Below are positions 12,464-20,903 of a stretch of 64,000 nt of DNA, in pieces; the first letter of the stretch is position 1, and every line of letters begins with the position of its first letter. The DNA is from Roseiarcus sp049513815. Its GTDB lineage: Bacteria; Pseudomonadota; Alphaproteobacteria; Rhizobiales; Beijerinckiaceae. Both the position numbers and the translations under genes were made by a program. The notes beneath the pieces are model-generated. The model searched no databases, was not told where the DNA came from, and saw nothing but the letters and a program-made list of their open reading frames with translations. Location: positions 1 through 64,000 of the forward strand of contig JBEKVR010000005.1 of assembly GCA_049513815.1 (NCBI GenBank), in the 5' to 3' direction.

Positions 12464-12924
12464 GCCTGCGTCTCGCCGTTGGGGCGGCGGCCGAAGAACA
12501 CCGACCCCTGCTGCCGCATCACCACTTCGCGGTTCTGGTTCATCAACTCGAACCGCATCTCGACGACGCCGATGTCGGGGCGCGAGCGCGACGTTCGCGC
12601 GCCGAGCGTGGTGCGGCGGACGCTCAGCCGGTCGCCCGGCCTGACCGGCTTCAGCCAGTCGATCGACTCGATCCCGGGCGACCCTTGCGCGCTCGAGCGC
12701 AGGAAGACCTCGTCGCAATTGATGCGCATCATCAGCGCGGCGCTGTGCCAGCCTGAGGCGATCAGCCCGCCCGCCATCGATTCGCGCGCCGCCGCTTCAT
12801 CGAGATGGAACGGCTGCGGATCGAATTCGCGCGCGAATTCGACGATCTCCTCGGCGGTCACCGTGCGGCTGCCGAATTCGACGACCTCGCCCACCGGGAA
12901 ATCCTCGAAATAGAGCAGATCCAT
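12460..12924 (-). CDS. MaoC-family hot-dog (enoyl-CoA hydratase-like) protein
   Basis: A 154-aa paralogue of the following gene: EFAREFDPQPFHLDEAAARE, then GGLIASGWHSAALMMR and LKPVRPGDRLSV. Both proteins keep the FDPQxFHLDE segment with the presumed catalytic Asp and His. The pair may be homologous subunits of one hydratase, or two enzymes of one acyl-CoA pathway; sequence does not decide. It starts 9 nt after the ychF stop, so it is probably co-transcribed with ychF. Confidence 0.88.
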   Translation of the reverse strand: MDLLYFEDFPVGEVVEFGSRTVTAEEIVEFAREFDPQPFHLDEAAARESMAGGLIASGWHSAALMMRINCDEVFLRSSAQGSPGIESIDWLKPVRPGDRLSVRRTTLGARTSRSRPDIGVVEMRFELMNQNREVVMRQQGSVFFGRRPNGETQA

Positions 12925-12933
12925 GGCGGCGTC

Positions 12934-14031
12934 TCAGGTGGCGAAGCGGAAGTGGAGCACGTCGCCGTCCTGAACGGCGTATTCCTTGCCTTCGAGACGG
13001 AACTTTCCGGCTTCGCGCGCGCCCGCTTCGCCCTTGTGGGCGACGTAGTCGTCATAGGCGATCGTCTCGGCGCGGATGAAGCCCTTCTCGAAGTCGGTAT
13101 GGATGACGCCGGCGGCCTGCGGCGCCTTCGCGCCCTTCTCGACCGTCCAGGCGCGCGACTCCTTCGGCCCGACGGTGAAGAATGTGACGAGGTGCAGCAG
13201 AGCGTAGCCAGCGCGGATGACGCGATTGAGGCCCGGCTCGGCGAGACCGACCGCCTCGAGATAGTCCTTTTGCTCGGCGAGCGGCAGGACGGCGATCTCG
13301 CTCTCGATCTTGGCCGAGACGACGACCGCAACGGCCCCTTCTTTCGCCGCGACCTCGCGCACCTTGTCGGCGAATGCGTTGCCCTTGTCCGCCGACGCTT
13401 CTTCGACGTTGCAGACGTACAGCACCGGCTTGGACGACAGCAGGCCGAGCGACTGAAACTGCCTGTGCTGGTCGCGGCTGACGCCGGCGGCGCGCGCCGG
13501 CCGGCCCTCGCGCAATTCGGCGAGGCTGCGCACGGCGAGGTCGTGCAGCTCTTTCGATTCCGTGTCGCCGCCCTTGGCCTTCTTCTCCATCTGGACGATG
13601 CGGCGCTCGAGGCTTTCGAGGTCGGCGAGCATCAGCTCGGTCTCGATCGTCGCGATGTCGGACAGCGGATCGATGCGCCCCTCGACATGGGTGACGTCGC
13701 CGTCCTCGAAGCAGCGCACGACATGGGCGATCGCGTCGCATTCGCGGATGTTGGCGAGGAACTGATTGCCCAGCCCCTCGCCCTTCGACGCGCCGCGCAC
13801 CAGGCCGGCGATGTCGACGAAGGTCAGGCGGGTCGGGATGATCTCCTTCGAGCTGGCGATCGTGGCGAGCGTCTCCAGCCGCGGATCGGGCACGGCGACG
13901 TCGCCGACGTTCGGCTCGATGGTGCAGAATGGATAGTTCGCCGCCTGGGCGGCGGCGGTCTGGGTGAGCGCATTGAAAAGCGTCGACTTGCCGACGTTGG
14001 GCAGGCCGACGATGCCGCATTTGAAACCCAT
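12934..14031 (-). CDS. ychF: Redox-regulated ATPase YchF (OLA1 family)
   Basis: Universal Obg-related P-loop protein that prefers ATP and associates with ribosomes; 365 aa. The G1 loop GLPNVGKSTLFNALT is at residues 9-23, with DIAGLVRGASKGEGLGNQFL as the G3 region. The usual NKxD is replaced by NVEE near residue 208, as expected for YchF. A coiled-coil insert (about 130-190) and a C-terminal TGS domain (about 280-365) follow. It often neighbours pth; no pth is present here, and upstream sequence is degenerate. Confidence 0.97.
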   Translation of the reverse strand: MGFKCGIVGLPNVGKSTLFNALTQTAAAQAANYPFCTIEPNVGDVAVPDPRLETLATIASSKEIIPTRLTFVDIAGLVRGASKGEGLGNQFLANIRECDAIAHVVRCFEDGDVTHVEGRIDPLSDIATIETELMLADLESLERRIVQMEKKAKGGDTESKELHDLAVRSLAELREGRPARAAGVSRDQHRQFQSLGLLSSKPVLYVCNVEEASADKGNAFADKVREVAAKEGAVAVVVSAKIESEIAVLPLAEQKDYLEAVGLAEPGLNRVIRAGYALLHLVTFFTVGPKESRAWTVEKGAKAPQAAGVIHTDFEKGFIRAETIAYDDYVAHKGEAGAREAGKFRLEGKEYAVQDGDVLHFRFAT

Positions 14032-14248
14032 GGAGACACGCTCGGATCGGTTGCAAGGGAGGTTCGAGCGGCCCTATGCGGGGCGGCGGCGAAAAAGGCA
14101 AGAGGACGAACGACGAGCGCGAAGGCCAAGACATACAAGCAACTCGCCTCGTCGACGAGACGCCGTCATCCCGAATGGACCAAAGCGAAGCGCAGGAGCG
14201 CGCAGCCGCTTGACGGCGACCTCGCGACCTAGCCGTGCCGAGTCTCCC

Positions 14249-14377
14249 TCAGCTGCTCCGCTCCGCGAGAACCTCCTTGGCGGCAGGCGGCCCATTCACC
14301 GCGGCGGGAAGGCCGGCATAGATCGCCATCCGCACGATCATTTCGACGATGGCGGAACGGCGCTGCGTGATTTGTTG
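14249..14377 (-). pseudogene. Fossil 3' end of a carboxymuconolactone decarboxylase-family gene
   Basis: Read on the minus strand, this stretch encodes the C-terminal 40 or so residues of a CMD-family protein and then a stop: IVEMIVRMAIYAGLPAAVNG followed by AAKEVLAERSS. It aligns with the C-terminus of the intact gene at 18331-18726 (EEIVETIMQMAVYAGFPAAL, then AAKEVF). Upstream there is an in-frame stop and no trace of the rest. It looks like what remains after a deletion or insertion upstream of ychF. Confidence 0.7.
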
Positions 14378-14409
14378 CGCCCATCGGCCTCATCGCCTTC
14401 AAAATCGGT

Positions 14410-14742
14410 TTGAGCGGACGCCGTCGCCTTCAAGCTCGCATCGTCGAGCTGCGGGCGCGCAGTTACGCCGCCGTCATCGCCGATCTCGCCAATCGCCCCG
14501 CGCCGCTGGTCGACCGCCCTCTAGGACAAGAATGGATTCTGTCGCCATCGCCTAATCCTGACGGCGATGCGGAGGGCGTAGCGTGGCTCGTGAGATTGCT
14601 GAGCGGACAGGGTCGCAACGGCGTCGTGACGTTCGGCGTTCCCCCGGGACTCCTGAGCCTAGACGAGCACGATATACTGTTACAATATTGTGTGACGCGG
14701 TTATTACTATTTCCGCTCAACGGCGAGCTGATCGTCCCGTAG
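14410..14742 (+). CDS. Hypothetical protein (doubtful)
   Basis: An open frame of 110 codons with a TTG start and no good ribosome-binding site. The first 45 or so codons favour G/C in the third position like the neighbours; the end does not, and it runs into an AT-rich region. I recognise no family. It may be the remainder of a decayed gene. Confidence 0.25.
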   Translation: MSGRRRLQARIVELRARSYAAVIADLANRPAPLVDRPLGQEWILSPSPNPDGDAEGVAWLVRLLSGQGRNGVVTFGVPPGLLSLDEHDILLQYCVTRLLLFPLNGELIVP

Positions 14743-15260
14743 CGGGTATAATAGAATCAACACAGAAAGCGCCGAAAGCAATTATTGCGAAAAGGCGTTA
14801 CATCCATCGTTACAGAATACGCACTGCGACAAAAACGCACGCTTGTCTCGCCAAGTTGAAAAAGCGGATCGTTCACTTGCTGCAATTCGCCTGATTCGGA
14901 CTAGAAAAGGCTCGCCTGAGAGAAGCGAGTGTCGTTTATTCGTAATAATACCGTCATTTATCTGGTAATGAGATTGTCTGAGTTGAATTTGCTAATTCAT
15001 TCTACATATGACGCTGACAGCGAGGTTAGTGTGTTTTTTAATACGTTGTCTGTATCGAAGTACGGAATTTTTATTCGTTCCAGCGAACCGAATAGAAGTC
15101 ATCAGATATTAAAACGACTATCAAGCTGTGACAATCCACGTCATCGCCATCAACCTGCATTGTCGACGTCTCGGCTCTGCTGGCTCGGCAGTCTGATCTC
15201 CGCGTTTTCGCGCGGCGCCAAGGGCGCGAGAGCCTCGTCGTCCGGCCTCGCCGCGTTCCA
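14743..15260. other. AT-rich gene-poor stretch
   Basis: From about 14745 to 15130 the base composition drops clearly below that of the rest of the window, with runs such as TTTTTTAATACG and ATATTAAAACG. A perfect TATAAT is at 14747-14752, but no convincing -35 or downstream gene accompanies it. The longest frame (14929 on) has no recognisable domain. It may be transferred DNA or a decayed gene. Confidence 0.5.
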
Positions 15261-16869
15261 ATGACCGGTTCCGCCTACACGCCGTTGGCCACCGCGCCAG
15301 GCCTCGCTAGGCCGCCGCGCCGTCTGGCCGCGCCGCAGGCGCTCGCTTGGGCGGGGATCGTCTTGACCGCGGTCGCCTGGACTGCGCTCGTGCGCCTGCC
15401 GTTATGGCGCATGGACGGGCTGGACGATCCCTTCTACGTCGAAGTCGCGCGGCTGTGGTCCCATGGTCTGCCGCCTTACCTGACCGTCTACGACGTCAAG
15501 CCGCCGGGCTTCTTCGCGCTGCTCGCCCTGTTCGAGGCCGCGCTCGGGCCGACGCTCGACGCGTTGCGCGCGCTGGCGGTCGTCTGCGACGCGGCGACGG
15601 CGGTCGCGTTGCTTATGCTCGGCCGCCGCTTTGGCGCGCCGGCGGTCGGCCTGTTCTCGGCGCTGCTCTATCCTCTCCTTTGCGAGACGGTGACCGCCAA
15701 CGACGCCTATTGCCCGTTGGCGACGTTGACGACATTCGCCTTCGTCGCAGCGCTGTCGCGCCGGCCGATCGTTGAACGCGCGCTGGTCGCCGGCCTGCTG
15801 ATCGGCGCGGCGGGGACGGTCAAGCAGACGGCGGGCTTCGAAGCGTTGGCGCTGCTTGCGGTTCTCTTCGGCGCGGCGGAGGCGAAAAGCCAGCGTGCGC
15901 GCGTCGTCGCGGCGTTCCTGGCCACGGCGGCGGCCGCGCCGCTCGCCTTCCTCGCCTATTTCGCGCTTGAGGGCGGGGCGGGCGCGCTCATCGCCGACGC
16001 CGTCGTCGGCGCGCTCGAGAGACCGGCGAGCGCCAGCGAGGGATTGAGCTTCGTCGACGGGATCGGCCGGTTCTTCTTACTGCACAAGAGCGACATGGCG
16101 CTGTTTGCCGTCGCCTGCCTCGCGCTGATGCGTTGGCGCGCGCTGGCGGCGGCCCTGCCCGACGCGCCGTTCCGAGCGCTCGCCTCCTGGTTCGCCGCGG
16201 CGGCGGTCGGGGTCGTCATCCAGCGGTCGAACGCTCCCACCTACATCGGGCCGATGATTGCGCCGAGCCTCCTCATCGCCGGCCTCGGCCTCACGCGCGC
16301 TGCGCCGGAGCTCAGAAGCGTGCCAGAAGGCGCGCGGCTCGCCGCGCTCGGCGTTGCATCCTTTGCGATCGCGCTCCTCCACCCGGGCAACGATTTGTCC
16401 GCCCGGCTCGAAAGCTCGGCGCTCGCCGAAGCCGCCTCGGCAATCCGCGCCGACGGCTGGGCGCCAGACGACCGGCTCTATGTCGTCAACCGCGGCCTAT
16501 GGGCTCTACAGCGCGCTCGAAGCACAACCGCCGGCGACCCGCTTCCTCAATCCTGGCCACACCTTGTGCGATTTTCAGGATCGCGGTCCCGGGCTGGTCT
16601 CCAAGATCTTGGCTTCGCACCCGCGCTTCGTCGTCGTCGCCGACCGGCGCATCCACTTCACCTGCGAGCAGGCCGACCGCTGGCGCGTGATCGACGCGGC
16701 GCTGGCAGCCTCCTATCGCCCCCTCGCCCACGCCGCCGGCGCGGCCGATTCGTTCGATGTCTATGAAGCCATCGCGCCGATGGCCGACGCGGCCTCGCCG
16801 CCGCCGATAACCAGCAAAAGCCCCAGCGCGGTCGGGGCATTTCCCGCTCCGGCTTTGAGTAAACCGTAA
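15261..16869 (+). pseudogene. GT-C glycosyltransferase / ArnT-PMT-like membrane protein, frameshifted
   Basis: Codes for a polytopic membrane protein of about 535 aa resembling the dolichyl-phosphate-mannose mannosyltransferase/ArnT group. A first helix at about 28-46 is followed by a DDPFYVEVARLW loop with the paired acidic residues typical of GT-C active sites, then VYDVKPPGFFALLALFEAAL. About eight more hydrophobic segments follow. The frame opened at 15261 becomes Arg-rich nonsense after about 16490. The next frame continues sensibly (AAYGLYSALEAQPPATRF, then LVSKILASHPRFVVVADRR) to a stop at 16869. One extra base in AACCGCGG near 16488-16492 would explain it: a mutation or a sequencing error. 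Confidence 0.75.
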
Positions 16870-17114
16870 CCTGTCTCTTCACATTCAATCGACTGACGCA
16901 TGCGCTCCAGTAGATCTGGGCGAACCGGCGCGCGATTTCCGGCTGCTGGCATAGAGGAGTTTTGCGAACGATCGCCCAACGCGTCGGCTGAGGAGGCTGT
17001 CGGCGCCTCCGCGCGGCCCCGTGCGCGGACGCGCGGAAAAACGCATGAGCGGCGATGCAGGCGCCGCGACCGCAATGAGCGCGGTCCCGGCTGGTTCGTT
17101 CCAAAGGGCGGTCG

Positions 17115-17582
17115 TCAGGCGCGATCGATCCTGCCGGAATAACAGCCCCGCTTGGCGTAATGGGCGTGGATGTAGCTGACGTCGGCGTTGGCCAGCAGCC
17201 GGGCGATGAGCGGCTCGATGGCGGCGCCGTCGACCACGTCGGCGTCGACCATCATGCCGTCGGCGTCGAAGGCGCGCAGCGACAGCAGGCGCGCGCGCAT
17301 GACCGCCGGCACTTCGTCGACGCGGTTATACGCGGCTGCGGCGCCCTCGCGCACGAAGATCGCGTGCGACGCGCGATAGGGCGTGTCGGCGGGCTGGCAA
17401 ACGTGGTTGAGCAGCAGCACCGTCTCGCCCGGCGCGGCGTCGCGCATTTCGACCCGGCACGGGAAGGCTTGCGGCTTGTCGGCGACATAGCGCTTGACGC
17501 TCTGCCTGGCCAATTCGTCGTCAGGCAGGCCGAACAGGAACTGGAACGGTTCGGGCGACAGCCCAGTGATGCGGAAAGTCAT
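17115..17582 (-). CDS. DUF1203 domain-containing protein
   Basis: A 155-aa protein matching the DUF1203 family along its full length: FRITGLSPEPFQFLFGLPDD, CRVEMRDAAPGETVLLLNH, ASHAIFVREGA and the C-terminal YIHAHYAKRGCYSGRIDR. The function is unknown; the family is small, cytosolic and without transmembrane segments. It starts with an ATG at 17582. It stands alone, with the frameshifted glycosyltransferase on one side and a damaged hicB on the other. Confidence 0.85.
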   Translation of the reverse strand: MTFRITGLSPEPFQFLFGLPDDELARQSVKRYVADKPQAFPCRVEMRDAAPGETVLLLNHVCQPADTPYRASHAIFVREGAAAAYNRVDEVPAVMRARLLSLRAFDADGMMVDADVVDGAAIEPLIARLLANADVSYIHAHYAKRGCYSGRIDRA

Positions 17583-17741
17583 GGCGATCTCCTCGATGTG
17601 GGGCGACCACCCAACCAGCCGAACGGCGCGCCGGCCACCCGGTTCCTGTGGTCTTGTTCGAGGATAGCAGCGTCACTCCCCGGAACGCCCCCGTCGACCG
17701 ATCCCCACGCGGCATTGATCGATTTGCGTGGCGCGCGGCGG

Positions 17742-18213
17742 CTAAGACGCCATCGCCGGCAGGGCGCGCCGCGCCATCAATTCAATGAAGGCCGCGCGCG
17801 CGAGCTTGCGCCGCTTTGCCTCCGCGTCGATCGCCTCGCTTGGCTTCAGCGTCGCTCGCCAGCGCCGCCTAGGCCGGATGGTTCGCCTTACGAACGAGCG
17901 CGATGCTTTGGTAAGCCGCTCCCTCGCCGATCGCCTCCGATATTTCCGGTTCGGCGAGCAATTCCTCGATCGCGCGCGGCTGGGGAAGGGTTCCGCCCTT
18001 GGCGAGCGTTGCTTCGGCCCAGTCGCGCATCGCCTCGGCCGCATTGGCGAACGCCTGCTCGACCGTCGCGCCCATCGCCGTGCAACCGGGAAGGTCCGGG
18101 AACCACACGGCAAAGGCGCCCGCCTCCTCATCAATCTCAGTCATTGCAATGTATTCGGCCGTGGCAACCTCCAACCTACGACCAGCGTTCCGCGTCGTTT
18201 CGGTCGGCCGCAT
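17742..18213 (-). pseudogene. HicB-like antitoxin gene, frameshifted, no hicA partner
   Basis: The first frame encodes a HicB domain (YIAMTEIDEEAG, AVWFPDLPGCTAMGATVEQA, NAAEAMRDWAEA) that stops at 17869 right after SIALVRKANHPA. The overlapping downstream frame then supplies the expected HicB C-terminal DNA-binding tail (TLKPSEAIDAEAKRRKLARA, then AFIELMARRALP) down to 17742. The original gene therefore seems to have suffered a frameshift near 17870. The start is unclear: ATG at 18213 or 18144, or a TTG at 18174. No HicA toxin is found on either side. Confidence 0.7.
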
Positions 18214-18330
18214 GCCGCCGGGCGGCGACACGCGGCGGCGAACTCCCTTCAAGCATCGTCGGCGGCGACGCGCGGGCCTTTCGCCCATATGTTCCCGATG
18301 ACGCCGACGCGCAAGGATGGCCGGCCTGCG

Positions 18331-18726
18331 TCACCCGCCGCGCGCCGCGAAGACCTCCTTCGCCGCAAACAGACCGTTCAGCGCGGCGGGGAAGCCGGCG
18401 TAGACGGCCATCTGCATGATCGTCTCGACGATTTCCTCGCGGCCGACGCCGACGTTGAGCCCGGCCTCGATATGGACCTTGAGCTGAGGCGCCGCGTTGC
18501 CGAGCGCGGTCAGCGCCGCGATCGTCGCGATCTCGCGCTCGCGCAGGCCGAGGCCCGGCCGCGAATAGATGTCGCCGAACGGAAATTCGATGAGATAGCG
18601 GGCGAAATCGGGCGCGATGTCGGCCAGCGCGTCGATCACCTTTTGACCCGCATGGCCATCGATGCTCGCCAGCGCGCGGGCGCCGCGTTCAAACCGATCG
18701 TCGCTTGGTAATTTGTCGTTGGTCAT
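18331..18726 (-). CDS. Carboxymuconolactone decarboxylase-family protein
   Basis: A 131-aa protein of the CMD/AhpD-like superfamily, with LREREIATIAALTALGNAAP, LKVHIEAGLNVGVGREEIVE and IMQMAVYAGFPAALNGLFAA. The AhpD CxxC redox pair is absent, so it belongs to the decarboxylase-type branch; its real substrate is unknown. Its start lies inside the 3' end of merR (38-nt overlap), so the two are one operon, probably induced by a ligand of the MerR protein. Confidence 0.88.
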   Translation of the reverse strand: MTNDKLPSDDRFERGARALASIDGHAGQKVIDALADIAPDFARYLIEFPFGDIYSRPGLGLREREIATIAALTALGNAAPQLKVHIEAGLNVGVGREEIVETIMQMAVYAGFPAALNGLFAAKEVFAARGG

Positions 18727-19090
18727 GGCGAGATTCGTCCTCGGTTGCGCCGGCGTAGCCGGCGATTTTCTCGTCGAGAACGAGCAGGCTCGCCTGAAGT
18801 TCGCTCAACCGCTGGCGCACGCCGACGCGATGCCGCTCCAACAGCGCGCGCCGCTCCTGCGTCGTCGACGCGCCCTCGGCGCGCAGCCGCGCGTAGACGA
18901 GCATTTCGCGGATCGGCATGCCCGTCGTTTTCAAGCGCCCGAGGAATTCGATCCATCGGAGGATGGCGGCGTCGTAATCGCGCTGGTTCGATCGATCCCG
19001 CTCGGCGCGCGGCAGCAGGCCGATCCGTTCGTAATAGCGGATCGTATGGCCGGTGAGGCCGCTGCGCTTGGCGAGTTCGCCGATCTTCAT
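18689..19090 (-). CDS. MerR-family transcriptional regulator
   Basis: A 133-aa regulator with the MerR N-terminal winged helix (MKIGELAKRSGLTGHTIRYY, ERIGLLPRAERD) followed by a long dimerisation helix (about 80-118). There is no cysteine set for metal or [2Fe-2S] binding, so it is more likely to sense an organic molecule. It overlaps the CMD gene and has a MerR-type promoter just upstream. Confidence 0.9.
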   Translation of the reverse strand: MKIGELAKRSGLTGHTIRYYERIGLLPRAERDRSNQRDYDAAILRWIEFLGRLKTTGMPIREMLVYARLRAEGASTTQERRALLERHRVGVRQRLSELQASLLVLDEKIAGYAGATEDESRHDQRQITKRRSV

Positions 19091-19118
19091 GGCAAAAGCC
19101 TTCGTCTCGACGCCAATG

Positions 19119-19149
19119 TTGCTACAGGTTAGAGCGCGCTCGAAGTCAA
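19119..19149 (-). promoter_or_regulatory. MerR-type promoter/operator with a 19-bp spacer
   Basis: On the minus strand, TTGACT (19149-19144) and TAGCAA (19124-19119) are separated by 19 bp containing the palindrome GAGCGCGCTC. An over-long spacer with a central dyad is the hallmark of promoters activated by MerR proteins through DNA untwisting. It sits 29 nt before the merR start, so the operon is probably autoregulated. Confidence 0.6.
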
Positions 19150-19202
19150 GGCCTTTGCGCGCCCCATTCGACAGCAGCGCGCGCCGAAGTTACGTTTGCC
19201 CC

Positions 19203-20054
19203 ATGCAAGAGGGACAATTCAGCCGCACCGCGCTCGGCGCCGCCGGACACCGGGCGGCGCACCAAATTCTGGAGGGCGGGCTGTTTTTCGCCGATCCGCT
19301 GGCGCTGCCGATTCTTGGGCTGGACGCGCAACAGGAAATCGACAAGGCGAAAGCGCAGCCCCTGCGGCGCGGCCTGCGGCTGTTCGTCGCCCTGCGCAGC
19401 CGCTTCGCCGAGGAATCGGCGCTCGCGGCGCTTCGCGGCGGCGTGCGGCAGGTCGTCATCCTCGGCGCCGGCTTCGACACCTTCGCCTACCGGCTCGAAG
19501 CGCCGGCGGGCCTTCGCGTGTTCGAGGTCGACCATCCCGCGACCCATGCCGAGAAGCGCCGGCGGCTCGCGGCGGCGCGCGTCGCCGAGCCGGCGCATGT
19601 CGTCTACGTCGGTTGTGATTTCGAGACCCGGACCTTCGTCGACGCACTCGCCGCGTCGGGCTTTGATCGCCGCCGGCCGTCGTTCGTCTTCTGGCTCGGC
19701 GTGACCGCTTACCTGACGCATGAGGCGGTCTACGACGCCCTGGCGGCGGTCGCGGCGCTGCCTGGCGGGGCGGAGATCGTCTTTGACTATGTCATTCCGC
19801 CCGAGGCGATCGACCGCGACGCCGCCCGCACGGCGCACGAAGAACTGGCGCGGAAAGTCGCCGCGGCCGGCGAGCCATTGCGCGCCGATTTCGACCCGCC
19901 GGCGCTGCGGGCGCGGCTCGCGGCGCTCGGCTTCCGCGAGATCGAAGATCTCGGGGCGGAAGAGATCGCGGCGCGCTACGCGCCCGGTCGCGAGCCCGCG
20001 CGCCGCGGCGCCGGGGCGCGCCTGACGCGCGCGGCAACCGCGCCGGCGGCCTGA
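19203..20054 (+). CDS. Class I SAM-dependent methyltransferase (LCM/PPM2-like)
   Basis: A 283-aa protein of the leucine carboxyl methyltransferase-like family often annotated as SAM-dependent methyltransferase. The SAM site is QVVILGAGFDTFAYRL, followed by the acidic FEVDHPATHAEKRR and the C-terminal-family block FVFWLGVTAYLTHEAVYDAL. The ATG at 19203 is preferred to the longer frame because N-terminal conservation begins at MQEGQFSRTALGAAGHRA and the longer version would overlap the merR promoter. The natural substrate is unknown. Confidence 0.85.
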   Translation: MQEGQFSRTALGAAGHRAAHQILEGGLFFADPLALPILGLDAQQEIDKAKAQPLRRGLRLFVALRSRFAEESALAALRGGVRQVVILGAGFDTFAYRLEAPAGLRVFEVDHPATHAEKRRRLAAARVAEPAHVVYVGCDFETRTFVDALAASGFDRRRPSFVFWLGVTAYLTHEAVYDALAAVAALPGGAEIVFDYVIPPEAIDRDAARTAHEELARKVAAAGEPLRADFDPPALRARLAALGFREIEDLGAEEIAARYAPGREPARRGAGARLTRAATAPAA

Positions 20055-20061
20055 GCAGCGG

Positions 20062-20517
20062 TCACAATCGCGATTTCGCCTGGGCGACGGTGAGGAAGGT
20101 GAATTCCTGGATGCCGATGTCGGTGATCACGTCGGCGCCGAGCCGCGCATTGACGTTCTTGATCAGCGCCTTGGTCATCTTGGTGAGATCGAACGTCTCG
20201 AGGTGGTCGAAGTCGATCGACGGATCGTCGTAGACGTAGCGGAACGCCTCGTCGACGATGAAGGAGTCGGGCGGCAACGGCGCCTTGACCGCCGCCGCGT
20301 TGTCGACGACGTAGGAGAGTTGCGCGACGATGTAACCTTTGACTGTGCCGCCTTGAATCTTGGGAACGTTGAACTCTTTGGTCTTCTTCAGTTCCTTCGG
20401 CGCGGTCGGCGCGACGACCGCCGGATGCGCGGCCATGGCGCGGAAATGCGTCGTCGCGTAGCCCGCCGCCAGCGTCGTCAGACAGGCCCAGAATCCGATC
20501 ATGATGATGCGGATCAT
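20062..20517 (-). CDS. Membrane-anchored protein of the flagellar cluster, unknown function
   Basis: A 151-aa protein with one N-terminal hydrophobic segment (MIRIIMIGFWACLTTLAAGY) and a soluble, probably periplasmic domain with TVKGYIVAQLSYVVDNAAAV and DVITDIGIQEFTFLTVAQAK. The layout (one helix, then a small domain) resembles FliL, but a separate FliL exists at 31000, and similarity is too weak to name it. It is last in the flagellar run; its ATG overlaps the stop of the FlgN-like gene. I infer a flagellar role from context only. Confidence 0.7.
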   Translation of the reverse strand: MIRIIMIGFWACLTTLAAGYATTHFRAMAAHPAVVAPTAPKELKKTKEFNVPKIQGGTVKGYIVAQLSYVVDNAAAVKAPLPPDSFIVDEAFRYVYDDPSIDFDHLETFDLTKMTKALIKNVNARLGADVITDIGIQEFTFLTVAQAKSRL

Positions 20518-20903
20518 TCGTTCATCCAGTAGCGGTCCGAGTAGGTGCCGTCGGACTGGCTGTCGCGGATCGCCTGCGTGATGATGTCGGAAACCGCGCG
20601 CGCGGCTTTCAATTGCGTGCTCAGCAGGCGGCGGTTGGTCTCGAGCCGCCTCTGCAGGTCGCCGAGCGCGGCGGCGAGCGCCGGGCCGAGCTGCAGGCCG
20701 ACCAGATTGGGCGCGTGCCGGTTGAGCTCGAGCAGGCCCTGGCTCTTGCGATGATTGAACGCGTCGTAGTCGACCGGCCCGCGCCGCGCGATCGCCTCGT
20801 TCTCCTCGTCGAGCGTCTGAGCGAGCCGCTCGATGACGGGCAGAATCGCCGCCGCCGGCGACTGCGGGCGGCCGTTGGCGGCGACGCGCAGGACGGCGCT
20901 CAC
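20514..20903 (-). CDS. FlgN-like flagellar protein
   Basis: A 129-aa, largely helical protein with a GTG start whose GTGA overlaps the preceding stop. The pattern RLAQTLDEENEAIARRGPVD, FNHRKSQGLLELNRHAPNLV is that of FlgN-type chaperones: a long amphipathic helix, then a K/L-rich loop. FlgN binds the hook-junction proteins FlgK and FlgL, which are encoded 6 kb upstream in this cluster. The assignment is based on pattern and context. Confidence 0.6.
   Translation of the reverse strand: MSAVLRVAANGRPQSPAAAILPVIERLAQTLDEENEAIARRGPVDYDAFNHRKSQGLLELNRHAPNLVGLQLGPALAAALGDLQRRLETNRRLLSTQLKAARAVSDIITQAIRDSQSDGTYSDRYWMNE

Noticed and set aside
14929..15264. 111-codon frame in the AT-rich patch
   Set aside because: Its second half is Arg/Ser-rich nonsense crossing the glycosyltransferase start; no similarity seen.
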